A DNA stretch of 64,000 nucleotides from Bacillota bacterium (GCA_023439045.1 JAEXOY010000018.1:196426-260425); one strand, 5' to 3'; positions 27,070 through 37,624 are shown, numbered from the stretch's first letter. Translations and numbers: made by a program. Notes: generated by a model from the letters alone, not told the origin.

Positions 27070-30000
27070 ATGAGAAAGCTAATACTTAGAATGCTTCTTG
27101 TACTGTGCATATTGTTTATAGTGCTGACGAGCTTGGTTCTGGCAGAAGCGAATACTCCAACGGAGGTTGATAGCTTGTCAGAACTTCAAACCGCCATCAA
27201 TAATGCGACAGGCGACATGAACCTAAAGCTTGGCGATAGTTACAATAGTGAGGGAATGCTGACCATTGAAAGTAATTATAACTTCACCATCGACCTGAAC
27301 GGCAAAACGATGAGAGGCAAAACGCTGGATAGCTATACTAAAGATACTAATACTCGTAATACTAATACTGCTATCGAGCAAAATGGCACCGGCACACTGA
27401 CCATTATTGATAGCGCTACAGGTGGCTTGGTTTATGCAAATACTTTAGATAATAATCCCGGCGCAATACATATCAAAAAGGGTAACCTTGAGATAAAAGG
27501 TGGAAAGGTGAACGGAGGTTATGGCGAAGCGATTTACTGTGAAGTCGATGGAAGGATAGCCATATCAGAGGACGCTTTCGTCACTAGCTCTTATGCTTAC
27601 GGTGGTACCATTACTTTTGATAGTAGTGGTAGTACAGATAGTATTACCTTCCTCAAACTCACAGGTGGCACAGTTGAGAATACAAGCGTAGGCGGCACTA
27701 CGATTTATTCTTATGGTCCAAAATGGAAAGTTTCAATCCCAAGTGGCACACCTATTATCAAGGGTGCCAAGCAGGCAATGAACTATCCACCTGATTTGAG
27801 TGGCTATGCAGGCGTGCAAGTCACTGCGAGCAATGAATTTAGCGGTACACCTGCTACAGAGTACAGAGAAATTAACATCGCAAACTACAAATACCTTGCG
27901 TTTCAGGCCGCGTCAGTCATACAAGACGTTGCCGAAATTGATGGGAAAGGCTACCCCCTCCTGCAAACAGCGATTGATGCAGTTACCGAGGGGCAGACTA
28001 TTAAGCTGCTCCGCGACATAACCATCCAAGGCGCTGTTAAAATATTAAATGGCACACCATCCTTCACTCTGGACCTAAACGGCAAAACGCTGGATGGAGA
28101 CAGCCAGGCTGCTATTGAGCAAAATAGCACCAGTATGCTGACCATCATCGATAGCAGCGGTAACGACAGCGGTAGGGTCACTACCGCTGGTTATTCTACC
28201 GTAATACATATGAGAAGTGGTAATCTTGAGATCAAAGGCGGCACGGTGGCTACACCTGTTAACAGTACAGCGATCCACATAAGCTCCAAGTGCAGCGTTA
28301 CCGTTTCTGGTGGCATGGTTAGTAGAGCTGATTATAGTACTGAAAGCGTTAATCTGATTTATATATTAGAGGGTACGTTGAACATCACGGGCGGAACAGT
28401 GCGTACGGGTGTAGAACCCGGCAACGGAGCCGATATGATTTACAACTTGAGAGGCACCGTGAACATTATGGGCGGCACAGTAATAAGCGGCAATGAAATC
28501 GGTGGAATTTGGAATGCTGGCACGTTGAACATCACGGGCGGCACGGTGAGCCTGGACACATATCCAATTAACATACCGGCAGACGATTGTGTCACAAACA
28601 TTTCGGGTGGCACGATTAGCTCAACTGGGAATACTATTGTTATCAATAATAATGCTACGTTGAACATCTCAGGCGGCACGATTAGCTCAAGAGAAGGTAC
28701 AGCTATTTACTTTTGTAACAGCACTAATAACATCGGGAAAATTAAAATCCCAAGCGGTAATCCTATCATCAGTGGCAAAAAAATGGCAATGAACAAAGCT
28801 CCTGACCTGAGCGACTATAACGATGTGATGATTACTGCAAGCACCTATGACCCAAACGGCGTAAATTCTGTGGGTCCGACTACCAAGGATAATATTGATA
28901 CAGATGCGGAAGTTCAAACTTACAAATATCTAAAGTTTGGGCAAATCACCCCATGCACAATTACCTATGACGCTAACGGTGGCAGTGGTACGATGGCAAA
29001 CGGCTCTGCTATACAAGATACAGCATTCACACTGCCTGTCAGCAGCTTTTCCGCACCCGACGGCAAGCGGTTCAAGGCCTGGGCAATCGGCAGTACTGCT
29101 GGTACACAGGTAAATGCGGGCAGAAGCTATACCTTTACGGCTAATACCACTGTCTATGCCGTGTGGGAGGATATTCCCACGGATTACGTCGCCGAAATTA
29201 ATGACTGGGGCTACGATACCCTGCAAAAAGCAATTGATGCAGTTAACGAGGGACAGACCATTAAGCTGCTCAGTGACATCGCCCTTACAAACACTGTTAC
29301 CATAGACAGTGGCAGGCCGTCGTTTACTCTCGACCTAAGCGGCAAAACGATAGACGGTAACCTTAATCCCGCCATCGATCATAAAGGAAACGGCACGCTG
29401 ACCATCACCGACAGCAGTACGGGCGCAACCGGTAAGGTCACCACTGCAGGCAATCAAACTTTTGCGAACTATGGTAGACTTATTGTTGCCGAAGGAACGG
29501 TAGGAAATACTGCCGCAGATCAGGGCAGAACCATTTCCAACAACTCAATAAAAGCCACAGTTACCGTTTCTGGCGGCACGGTAAGTGCGACCGGCAGCAA
29601 CGGCACGGCGATTTACAGTTCCAGTGGCAAAATTGTTATCCCAAGCGGTACACCTATCATCAGTGGCAAAAAAATGGCAATGACCAAAGCCCCTGACCTG
29701 AGCGGCTATGAAGATGCGAAGATTACGGCAAGCAAAACTGATTCGAAAGGCATTGGTGCGGTTCCGATTACCAAGGATGATATTGATACAGATGCGGAAG
29801 TACAGTATTACAAATACCTAAACTTTGGGCAAAGCATCGCACCCGCAACCTATACCATCACTTATAATGCCAACAGCGGCAGCGGTACAATGGTAAATGG
29901 CTCTGCTACACAAGATACAGCATTTACACTGCCCGCCAGTAGCTTTAACGCTCCTAGCGGTAAGCGGTTCAAGGCTTGGGCAATCGGCAGTGCTGCTGGT

Positions 30001-33000
30001 TCACAGGTAAGTGCCGGCGGAAGCTATACCTTTACGGCTAATACCACTGTCTATGCAGTGTGGGAGGCTATTTCCACGGCAACCTTTACCATCACCTATG
30101 ATGCCTACGGCGGTAGTGGTACGATAGCAAACGGGTCTGCTACACAAGATATAGCGTTTACACTGCCCGACAGCAGCTTTACTCCTCCCAACGGTAAGCG
30201 ATTCAAGGCTTGGGCAATCGGCAGACCTGACGGTTCAAAGGTAAGTGCCGGCGAAAGCTTTACCTTTATTACTGATACCACTGTCTATGCCGTGTGGGAG
30301 GATATCCCCGCGAATTGCGTCGCCGAAATTAATGACTGGGGCTACGTTGCCCTGCAAGATGCAGTTAATGCAGTTAAAGAGGGACAGACCATCAAGCTGC
30401 TAAGAGACGTTACTGTCATAGACGGTGATCTATACGCATCTCCTGTCATCATAGACATTGACAGGCCGTCGTTTACACTCGACCTAAACGGTAAAAAGAT
30501 AGACGGTGTTGACTATACCCCCATCACTCATAACGGCAGCGGCACGCTGACCATCATCGACAGCACAGGCACTACCGGAAAGGTCACCACTGCAGGCTAT
30601 GGAACTTTGGTAGTGAATTACGGCAGCCTTGTTGTAGCCGGAGGAACGATAGAAAATACTGCCACAGGAACGACAGGAAATGATGCCGAAGATCCCATCA
30701 CCATTGCCAACTACTCAGAACGCGGCAGCGTGACCGTTTCAGGCGGAACGGTGTGTGCGATTGGTAGCTTCGGTACGGCAATTGACTGCTTAACAGACGA
30801 CAGTCGCGTGATCATTTCGGGCGGCACGGTGAGTGCAAACGGCAACAACGGTAGGGCGATTTATAACCGACTGGGCACATTGACCATTTCGGGGGGTACG
30901 GTGAGCGCTGCCGCCGAAGCGCTTTACAACGGGAATGTCGGCAAAATTACTGTTTCGGGTAACGCCAAGATCACCAGCACGAATGGCAATCCACAGTCTG
31001 GTACGATTTATCTACCTATAGGCATGGCTGATAATACAGTCCTCGAGATTACCGGTGGCACGATAGAAAACACAGTATTGGGCTACGCCATTTACAACAG
31101 CGACAATGGCAAAATTGTTATCCCAAGCGGCACACCTGTCATCAAGAGCGGAAAAATCGCAATGAACAAAGCCCCTGACTTGAGTAGCTATAACAATCCG
31201 AAGATTACGGCAAGTAAAACTGATCCGAACGGCATTGGTGCGGTTCAGATTACCAAGGACGATATTAATACAAATGAAAAAGTACGAGCATACAAATACC
31301 TAAGCTTTGAGCAAAGCACCTCACCCGCAACCTACACCATCACCTATAATGCCAACGGCGGCAGCGGTACTATAGCAAGCGGCACAGCTTCGCAAGGCAC
31401 GGCATTCACACTGCCCGCCAGCAGCTTTACCGCTCCTAGCGGCAAGCGGTTCAAGGCTTGGGCAATCGGCAGTACTGCTGGTTCACAGGTAAACGCTGGA
31501 GGAAGCTATACCTTTACAGCTAATACCACTGTCTATGCCTTGTGGGAGGATATTCCCACAGCAACCTACACTGTATCAGGCTCAATTAAGGATGCAACTG
31601 ACAGCAGCGCGGTATTAGGTGCGACGGTAACCTTAACAAATACAACTGACAACACAAAAACCTACACGGGGACAACTGACATAAACGGAAGCTACACTAT
31701 TCCCGGTGTTCCAGACGGTAGCTATGCAGTTAACGTAACCAAGAACGGTGAAACATATGCCAGCGGTAACGCTATTATCACCGTTAGCGGCAGTAATGTA
31801 TCGGGTGAGAGCGCAAATATAGCAGTAACAATACCAACCTACACCGTAACCTACCATGGTAACGGCAGTGATAGCGGTACTGTGCCTGCAGACAGTGCTT
31901 CATATAGAAAAGAAGCTTATGCAACGGTAATGGGTAAAGGCAGCCTTGCAAGGGACGGCTATAACTTCACAGGGTGGAATACAGCGACAGATGGCAGCGG
32001 AATAAGCTACAAGGCCAATGATACTCTTATAATCAATGGAAATGTAACGCTGTATGCACAGTGGAAGGCTATTGATAGCGCCCAAGTCCCAATTTTTACA
32101 AAAAGCAATGTAAGAGGAACTGAGACAGTGACTCAGGGTGCAATTGCAATTGAGCTTTCAGTTACTGCAGCCGTATCTGATGGTGGAACCTTATCCTATC
32201 AGTGGTACAAAAACACAGCCAGCACAACAGCCGGGGCCATTGCCATCAGTTCGGCAACCAATTCAAGCTACACGCCACCTGCTGATGTTGTAGGTACTAC
32301 CTATTACTATGTGGTGGTTACAAACACGCCGACCCAGAGTGGTGTAAAAACCTCAACTAACACCAGCAGCGTTAAAACAGTAATTGTGCTGGGAGAACCT
32401 GCGGCTAATTATACTGTTTCAACTGATCCAGCGACATTAAATAACCTTACTTTGGACAACACAAGTGCAACACAATACCAGAACTATACAACAAACATAA
32501 ACGCAGACAGCGGATATTATCTGCCTGACAGGATAACTGTTACAATGGGAGGCAGGACACTGGTCGATGGAGTTGATTACATATATATAAAGACATCCAA
32601 CGAAGCAGGAACTGTAACGGTTTACAATGTGACAGGACAGATAGCCATAACTGCGGCAGGTGTTTTGATTCCAACAAAGGAATATACAATAAGCTTCAAC
32701 TCTAATGGTGCTGATACAATAGTTGGTACCATAAAAGGAAAATACGGTGACTCCATACTCCTTCCAAACCCCACAAAAGCAGGCTTTAGCTTTGTCGGCT
32801 GGTACAGGGACAGTGGCTTTGCAACCTCTTATGTTTCTTCCATCATGGGCAAAGAAGACATCACTCTTTTTGCAAAGTGGGAGGCCATTACGTACAAAAT
32901 ATCAGGTAATGTAAAGGATGAAGACAACAAGAATGTCGACACTGCATCGGTAAAGCTTGTGGCAGGTAGCCGTAAAGTTGCGCAAGTGAATACAGATAGT

Positions 33001-34587
33001 AGTGGCAATTTCAGCATAATGGGTGTTCAAGCGGATACGTATAATTTAGTTATCACCAAAGGGGATCAAACGGTAACCTTGATTATCAATGTTTTAAACA
33101 GCAACGTTACAACCGGCTCGGTAACATTGCCAAAGGGTAAGAAAAATAGCGTAGTAGAGGTTAAACAAGGTACGCCTGACATTGTTGTTGATAAGTTAAA
33201 TGACTTCTTTAACAGTGATAAATTTACACAGGACGACAGAAATGCTGTTGATGCCGGCGGAATAGTTGAAATAAAGCTGTTAGTTGAGAAAAAGGATGAA
33301 AGCGGTGACAATGCAGCTGCAAATGCAGGTAGCATTAAGGCTTCAGCTGAAGGAAGCGGTAAAACGGTAGGCATTTTTCTGAGCTTAACCGTAAGCAAAA
33401 TCATAACTCCCGCTGGTGGAGCAGCAGAGCAGCCCATTCTAATAGACCAGCTTTCTGACCTGTTAATCATTAACATACCACTTCCGGCTGAGCTACAGGG
33501 TAAGAGCGGATATGTAGTTTATCGTTATCATGGTACTGAGGTTCAAATAATTACTGAGGTTAAAAACGCCGATGGCGAATATATCGAGGTGAGCCCTGAC
33601 GGAAAGTCCATAAAGCTTCACACCAAAAAATTCTCCACCTATGCAGTTGGCTATACAACACCATCGACTCCTCCAACAAATAACACAGGTGACGGTTCAA
33701 GCGACAATGAAGTGCCATCAAAAATCACAACTGAGCCCAGTGAGGGTGGAAGAATAGAAATTGGCACTGACAAGAAGACCGCCACAATTACACCTAATAA
33801 CGGATATGCAATAGCTGATGTAATTGTAGATGGAAAGAGAATAGGGCCGACTAAAAAATACACATTTACAGATGGAGATACTCACAAAATCAGTGCAGCT
33901 TTTGTGAAGGAAACCGCACTTCCATATTACAATCAAGATGGTGGAAAGGTTTACATTGGTTTTTCCGCCATTGAAGAAAACCTCTACAAATATATTGCAC
34001 CCGCAAATGTCACTGTAGAGTTTATGGAAAATCCGAAGAATTTCATAGACAATACGATTGAATGGGCAAAACCAAGCATTGACTTTGTGACTGAGCGTGA
34101 AATATTCCTTGGTACTGGACAAAATATATTCAGCCCATATGAAGGAATGACAAGGGCTATGTTTGTAACGGTAATAGGCAGACTTTATGAACGCTCTTTT
34201 GGCAGGGTTTCAGGTACATGCACTTTCTCAGATGTTGATGCAAAAGCCTACTATGCCAAGTATGTTGGGTGGGCGAATGAAAACGGTATTATAAAGGGCA
34301 TCGGAGAAAACAAGTTTGATCCAAATGCCAATGTAACTCGTGAGCAAATGGCAGTGGTTATGTTTAAATTTGCAACTTTTCTCAATAAGACAGCAGTTGT
34401 AGACGTATCCCTTGAATATCCCGATAGTGCAAGTATTTCATTGTGGGCAGTTGAGGGGGCTAAATACTGCCAGGAAACAAAAGTTATAGAAGGCAGAACC
34501 GGAGGCGTCTTTGCACCTCAAGAAAGTGCAACAAGAGCTGAGGCAAGTGCTATACTGCAAAGATTTATAAAAAACATGCTTAAATAA
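27070..34587 (+). CDS. Giant SLH-anchored surface protein with beta-helix and InlB-type repeats
   Basis: About 2505 residues, secreted. A signal peptide (LILRMLLVLCILFIVLTSLV) begins at ATG 27070, placed behind AAAGGA. Then come: (1) several pectate-lyase-like beta-helix modules with recurring GKGYPLLQTAIDAV / FTLDLNGKT / GGTV units (about 27160-28930, 29190-29830, 30320-31310); (2) Listeria-Bacteroides (InlB B-type) repeats at about 28955, 29850, 30085, 31330, 31840 and 32680; (3) carboxypeptidase-regulatory-like domains at about 31560 and 32890; (4) Ig-like parts near 32090-32660; (5) a linker region; (6) three SLH domains (about 34040-34587) that bind the cell wall polymer. It is likely an adhesin or S-layer-associated protein. 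The repeats share long near-identical DNA, so collapse in assembly is possible. Confidence 0.9.
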   Translation: MRKLILRMLLVLCILFIVLTSLVLAEANTPTEVDSLSELQTAINNATGDMNLKLGDSYNSEGMLTIESNYNFTIDLNGKTMRGKTLDSYTKDTNTRNTNTAIEQNGTGTLTIIDSATGGLVYANTLDNNPGAIHIKKGNLEIKGGKVNGGYGEAIYCEVDGRIAISEDAFVTSSYAYGGTITFDSSGSTDSITFLKLTGGTVENTSVGGTTIYSYGPKWKVSIPSGTPIIKGAKQAMNYPPDLSGYAGVQVTASNEFSGTPATEYREINIANYKYLAFQAASVIQDVAEIDGKGYPLLQTAIDAVTEGQTIKLLRDITIQGAVKILNGTPSFTLDLNGKTLDGDSQAAIEQNSTSMLTIIDSSGNDSGRVTTAGYSTVIHMRSGNLEIKGGTVATPVNSTAIHISSKCSVTVSGGMVSRADYSTESVNLIYILEGTLNITGGTVRTGVEPGNGADMIYNLRGTVNIMGGTVISGNEIGGIWNAGTLNITGGTVSLDTYPINIPADDCVTNISGGTISSTGNTIVINNNATLNISGGTISSREGTAIYFCNSTNNIGKIKIPSGNPIISGKKMAMNKAPDLSDYNDVMITASTYDPNGVNSVGPTTKDNIDTDAEVQTYKYLKFGQITPCTITYDANGGSGTMANGSAIQDTAFTLPVSSFSAPDGKRFKAWAIGSTAGTQVNAGRSYTFTANTTVYAVWEDIPTDYVAEINDWGYDTLQKAIDAVNEGQTIKLLSDIALTNTVTIDSGRPSFTLDLSGKTIDGNLNPAIDHKGNGTLTITDSSTGATGKVTTAGNQTFANYGRLIVAEGTVGNTAADQGRTISNNSIKATVTVSGGTVSATGSNGTAIYSSSGKIVIPSGTPIISGKKMAMTKAPDLSGYEDAKITASKTDSKGIGAVPITKDDIDTDAEVQYYKYLNFGQSIAPATYTITYNANSGSGTMVNGSATQDTAFTLPASSFNAPSGKRFKAWAIGSAAGSQVSAGGSYTFTANTTVYAVWEAISTATFTITYDAYGGSGTIANGSATQDIAFTLPDSSFTPPNGKRFKAWAIGRPDGSKVSAGESFTFITDTTVYAVWEDIPANCVAEINDWGYVALQDAVNAVKEGQTIKLLRDVTVIDGDLYASPVIIDIDRPSFTLDLNGKKIDGVDYTPITHNGSGTLTIIDSTGTTGKVTTAGYGTLVVNYGSLVVAGGTIENTATGTTGNDAEDPITIANYSERGSVTVSGGTVCAIGSFGTAIDCLTDDSRVIISGGTVSANGNNGRAIYNRLGTLTISGGTVSAAAEALYNGNVGKITVSGNAKITSTNGNPQSGTIYLPIGMADNTVLEITGGTIENTVLGYAIYNSDNGKIVIPSGTPVIKSGKIAMNKAPDLSSYNNPKITASKTDPNGIGAVQITKDDINTNEKVRAYKYLSFEQSTSPATYTITYNANGGSGTIASGTASQGTAFTLPASSFTAPSGKRFKAWAIGSTAGSQVNAGGSYTFTANTTVYALWEDIPTATYTVSGSIKDATDSSAVLGATVTLTNTTDNTKTYTGTTDINGSYTIPGVPDGSYAVNVTKNGETYASGNAIITVSGSNVSGESANIAVTIPTYTVTYHGNGSDSGTVPADSASYRKEAYATVMGKGSLARDGYNFTGWNTATDGSGISYKANDTLIINGNVTLYAQWKAIDSAQVPIFTKSNVRGTETVTQGAIAIELSVTAAVSDGGTLSYQWYKNTASTTAGAIAISSATNSSYTPPADVVGTTYYYVVVTNTPTQSGVKTSTNTSSVKTVIVLGEPAANYTVSTDPATLNNLTLDNTSATQYQNYTTNINADSGYYLPDRITVTMGGRTLVDGVDYIYIKTSNEAGTVTVYNVTGQIAITAAGVLIPTKEYTISFNSNGADTIVGTIKGKYGDSILLPNPTKAGFSFVGWYRDSGFATSYVSSIMGKEDITLFAKWEAITYKISGNVKDEDNKNVDTASVKLVAGSRKVAQVNTDSSGNFSIMGVQADTYNLVITKGDQTVTLIINVLNSNVTTGSVTLPKGKKNSVVEVKQGTPDIVVDKLNDFFNSDKFTQDDRNAVDAGGIVEIKLLVEKKDESGDNAAANAGSIKASAEGSGKTVGIFLSLTVSKIITPAGGAAEQPILIDQLSDLLIINIPLPAELQGKSGYVVYRYHGTEVQIITEVKNADGEYIEVSPDGKSIKLHTKKFSTYAVGYTTPSTPPTNNTGDGSSDNEVPSKITTEPSEGGRIEIGTDKKTATITPNNGYAIADVIVDGKRIGPTKKYTFTDGDTHKISAAFVKETALPYYNQDGGKVYIGFSAIEENLYKYIAPANVTVEFMENPKNFIDNTIEWAKPSIDFVTEREIFLGTGQNIFSPYEGMTRAMFVTVIGRLYERSFGRVSGTCTFSDVDAKAYYAKYVGWANENGIIKGIGENKFDPNANVTREQMAVVMFKFATFLNKTAVVDVSLEYPDSASISLWAVEGAKYCQETKVIEGRTGGVFAPQESATRAEASAILQRFIKNMLK

Positions 34588-34608
34588 TTCTAAGTATAAT
34601 TAATTTGC

Positions 34609-34648
34609 AATTCCCTCATCGCTTATTTGTGTGGTGAGGGAATTTTGC
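34609..34648 (+). terminator. Terminator of the giant surface protein
   Basis: AATTCCCTCAT (34609-34619) pairs with GTGAGGGAATT (34634-34644), followed by a short T run. Confidence 0.75.
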
Positions 34649-34841
34649 ATTTGCTTAAAAATTTTAGTAAGCAAAGTGAAATTTTTGGGCTATGATAAGA
34701 CATTAGGATACATATGAAGAATAATGGCGATGAGTTTGTTTAAAAAAGTTCATATTTTTTTCACTCAAATTTGATTATACAATTTTAGTAGTTAGATCCT
34801 ATATGGGTTTAAAAAAATATAATTTGAGTTGGAGGCATACT

Positions 34842-36254
34842 ATGAAGAAAATTCGCGTGTTCTCACTACTGATTGCTTTTGTGTTAATTGTCAGCACACT
34901 ATGTGCTTGTCAAAACGACCAGAATGCAAATCAAGACAACCAGAGTACAACTAGTTCGTCGCAAGAATCGTCAAAGGCACCAGCTACCGTAAGTACTATC
35001 CGCATTTGGACCAGTTCTGCATCCGATAAGAAAGAGTGGACGTCACAAATCGATCTGTTCAATAGCGGCATCGGTGCTGAGAAGGGTGTTAAAATTGATT
35101 ACCAGATTTTCGGTGATAACTATCAGACATCTGTCGATACTGCTGTGTCGGCTGGTCTGCAGCCCGAGATATGGATGGCTACCACCAAGCAGTCTCAGTA
35201 CGTTGCACAGGACATCATCTGCTCGCTCGATGAACTCCCTAACATGACTGACTTACTCGACGCAAACAAGGCATCTCAGATCAAAAACTTGACTGTGTTC
35301 AACGATAAGGTGTATTCACTACCACTCTACTTTACCAGTTATAGTTTGATCTACAACGTCGATATCCTGAAAAACGCTGGATTCACTGAACCTCCTAAGA
35401 CTTGGGCAGAATACGTAGATATTGCAAAGGCCGTGACTAAAGACAACGTATATGGTACTGCAATTCCCTGCAAATTTACCAGCTATCAGGATCGCTATAT
35501 AATCGATGGCGCTCTTCCGGGCATCGGCCATCTGCAGTACAGCTATTCGGAAGGCAAGTTCATGTTTAGTGATTTCTTGCCATATTTCGAGGACGTAATC
35601 ATGCCTCTTGTTGAGGACGGCAGTCTCTTCCCTGGCTGCGCTACGCTGGATAATGACACATTACGCGCTCAGTTTGCTAACGGAAACATCGCTATGTATA
35701 TCGGCGGCTCGTATGATGTAGGTGTACTTTATAACCAGTTCCCTGCTAAGGACAACTGGGCTGTCGCTCCTATCCCATATATGGACGAGGAACACCATTA
35801 TAATCAGTTGAAGGAACCAGCACAGATGTACTTTACAAGCAAAAATGTGCTCAAAGATGAAGCGATGGCTGCTGCTGCCTCCGAGGTATGGCATTTCATG
35901 TTCTCTAGTAGCCTTAATGAGTTGATGTTCACTAACGGACAGCGCTTCCCAATGAATGATGAAACATTTAAGAATGCGGCGGCTCCGACTCAATCACAGT
36001 GGAATACATTCTATGAACTTAGCAAGACACAAGTAATGCGTAATCCTATGCCAGATTCTGTAATCACAGTTGAGGGTAACAACTACGGCACCGTGTTCAG
36101 TCAGATTATTGCAGGCCAGGTAGATCCAGCAACGGCTCTCGCCGATTTGGATACCCGCTATCAGGCTGCCTTTGACAAGGCCTGTGCCGATGGCACCATC
36201 ACTAAGGAAGACTGGATAGACCCAAATTATGAGAGTAACTTTGTAATTAAGTAA
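34842..36254 (+). CDS. ABC transporter substrate-binding lipoprotein (CUT1 type)
   Basis: About 470 residues. A lipoprotein signal ends at LCAC, followed by a Gln/Asn/Ser linker and an SBP_bac_1 fold (IRIWTSS, YSLPLYFTSYSLIYNVDIL, PPKTWAEYVDIAKAV, IAMYIGGSYD). It should bring a sugar or sugar-like compound to the permeases encoded at 41128 and 42104. Between them lie enzymes and a divergent two-component system. ATG 34842 with GGAGG upstream is preferred over one at 34803, which lacks a ribosome site. The sequence uses more C-ending codons than the neighbouring genes, a hint of transfer. Confidence 0.92.
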   Translation: MKKIRVFSLLIAFVLIVSTLCACQNDQNANQDNQSTTSSSQESSKAPATVSTIRIWTSSASDKKEWTSQIDLFNSGIGAEKGVKIDYQIFGDNYQTSVDTAVSAGLQPEIWMATTKQSQYVAQDIICSLDELPNMTDLLDANKASQIKNLTVFNDKVYSLPLYFTSYSLIYNVDILKNAGFTEPPKTWAEYVDIAKAVTKDNVYGTAIPCKFTSYQDRYIIDGALPGIGHLQYSYSEGKFMFSDFLPYFEDVIMPLVEDGSLFPGCATLDNDTLRAQFANGNIAMYIGGSYDVGVLYNQFPAKDNWAVAPIPYMDEEHHYNQLKEPAQMYFTSKNVLKDEAMAAAASEVWHFMFSSSLNELMFTNGQRFPMNDETFKNAAAPTQSQWNTFYELSKTQVMRNPMPDSVITVEGNNYGTVFSQIIAGQVDPATALADLDTRYQAAFDKACADGTITKEDWIDPNYESNFVIK

Positions 36255-36275
36255 GTAAATACGTTTAATGCAATG

Positions 36276-36311
36276 AGCGCCGCTAACTTCCTTTCAGATT
36301 CAGGCGGCGCT
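36276..36311 (+). promoter_or_regulatory. GC-rich hairpin after the binding-protein gene
   Basis: AGCGCCGC (36276-36283) pairs with GCGGCGCT (36304-36311). No clear U run follows, so it is more like the mRNA-stabilising or partial-termination hairpin often found behind binding-protein genes. Confidence 0.55.
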
Positions 36312-36422
36312 GCTTTAAAAAGGCCATGGTACATTTTGGGTTTAGCTTGTAACCATATGAGGCCTGTAAGTTAATATAGGAATTGCTCTATTTTTCACAA
36401 TTACACATAAAGAACTACCATA

Positions 36423-36463
36423 CTGCTCCGCGTGACAGACTCTTAAGAGCGCACGCGGAGCAG
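36423..36463 (+). promoter_or_regulatory. Large hairpin in front of the PdxA-like gene
   Basis: A perfect 12-bp GC-rich stem, CTGCTCCGCGTG (36423-36434) with CACGCGGAGCAG (36452-36463). Its 17-base loop contains a second palindrome, CTCTTAAGAG. It lies about 20 bases before the ribosome site. It could be an attenuator, a protein-binding site or the end of a mobile unit. Confidence 0.55.
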
Positions 36464-36493
36464 AATTATACTGAGTCAAAAGGGAGTGAGAGC

Positions 36494-37498
36494 TTGAAAA
36501 GTATAAACAGAAAAGAGCCATCCATAGGACTTATACTTGGCGACCATGCCGGCATCGGGCCAGAAATTATTGCCAAGTCTCTGATGGAAGGGCCGCAGAA
36601 CTATACTCCGGTTATCATCGGCAGCCATGAGATGGCTATTGATGTGCTTAATCGGTATATGCCAGACGTGGAAATTATTTCGTTTCCGATGAGTGGAGAG
36701 ACGGAGCCAAGCATAGAGGGAAAAAGGCGGGTATATATATTCGACGTTCCATCAGGTAAAGATATCCAAGTTGGCAAAGTCACCACGGACAGTGGGAAAC
36801 TTATTTATGACAGCCTTTGTGCAGGTGTTAAGCTCTATAAAGACGGTTTGGTGGACGGCCTTGTAATGGCGCCTATTACCAAACAAGCATTGCATATGGC
36901 GGGGCTCCATTATGGATCGGAGTTCGAGGTATTTGCTGAGCAGTTTCAGAGAACCCATGTGAAATCAGTTGTCAAGGCCGAGCAGGTATTCCGCAGCACG
37001 GTTGTTGGTCACTGTGCGTTTTCCGAGATCACAAAGAGGCTTACAACCGAAGGCATCATAGTGACGGGTACTCAGTTGCTTGAGGTGATGGATAATTTCG
37101 GTCAGAAAGATAAGGGCATAGCTGTGGCCGCACTCAATCCTCACGCAGGGGAAGATGGACTGTTCGGAGATGAAGAAGCAAGGGTGATTCAACCGGCTAT
37201 TGAAGAGCTTCAGAAAACGGGCGTCAAGGTGATAGGTCCCTGCCCGGCCGATACTGTATTTTTGAAAGCGATGAAAGGTGAAGTAGGTGGCGTTGTCTTT
37301 TTGTATCATGATCAGGGCAACATCGCCATGAAGAGCAGTTTCTTCGGTGCGAGCGTACTGATCTATACTGATTTACCATGCCCAATTTTATCCGTAGGTC
37401 ATGGTAGCGCTTTGGACATCGCCGGTAAGGGGATTGCTGACCCAGACAATATTACAGCCTGCATTTGCACACTTCTTGAAATGCTTAACTCAAAATAA
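36494..37498 (+). CDS. PdxA-family 4-phosphohydroxy-acid dehydrogenase (PdxA2-like)
   Basis: About 334 residues. PdxA enzymes oxidise and decarboxylate 4-phosphohydroxy-threonine; PdxA2 paralogs do the same to 4-phospho-erythronate or -threonate in sugar-acid breakdown. Seen here: GDHAGIGPEI, the MAPITKQALHMAG active-site segment with metal-binding His, ALNPHAGEDG, GPCPADTVF and YHDQGNIAMK. A TTG start at 36494 fits AGGGAGTGAG; the ATG at 36383 would add 37 residues outside the family pattern. Context (transporter, lactonase, glycerate enzymes) points to catabolism rather than vitamin B6 synthesis. The usual partner kinase DUF1537 is missing from the window. Confidence 0.88.
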   Translation: MKSINRKEPSIGLILGDHAGIGPEIIAKSLMEGPQNYTPVIIGSHEMAIDVLNRYMPDVEIISFPMSGETEPSIEGKRRVYIFDVPSGKDIQVGKVTTDSGKLIYDSLCAGVKLYKDGLVDGLVMAPITKQALHMAGLHYGSEFEVFAEQFQRTHVKSVVKAEQVFRSTVVGHCAFSEITKRLTTEGIIVTGTQLLEVMDNFGQKDKGIAVAALNPHAGEDGLFGDEEARVIQPAIEELQKTGVKVIGPCPADTVFLKAMKGEVGGVVFLYHDQGNIAMKSSFFGASVLIYTDLPCPILSVGHGSALDIAGKGIADPDNITACICTLLEMLNSK

Positions 37499-37624
37499 TA
37501 CGCCACATTGTGCAGATAGAATCCTTTACAATAGACACTAGAACTGATATGCTGTCGATAACCTTAAAAACTTATATATAGGCCTCTGCCGTGGGGCGGA
37601 GGTAAGAAAGTAGAGAGTGGCCTT

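Noticed and set aside
36494..37498. Pyridoxal phosphate biosynthesis pdxA
   Set aside because: No pdxJ, serC or pdxB-like gene nearby; context is catabolic, so PdxA2-like is preferred.
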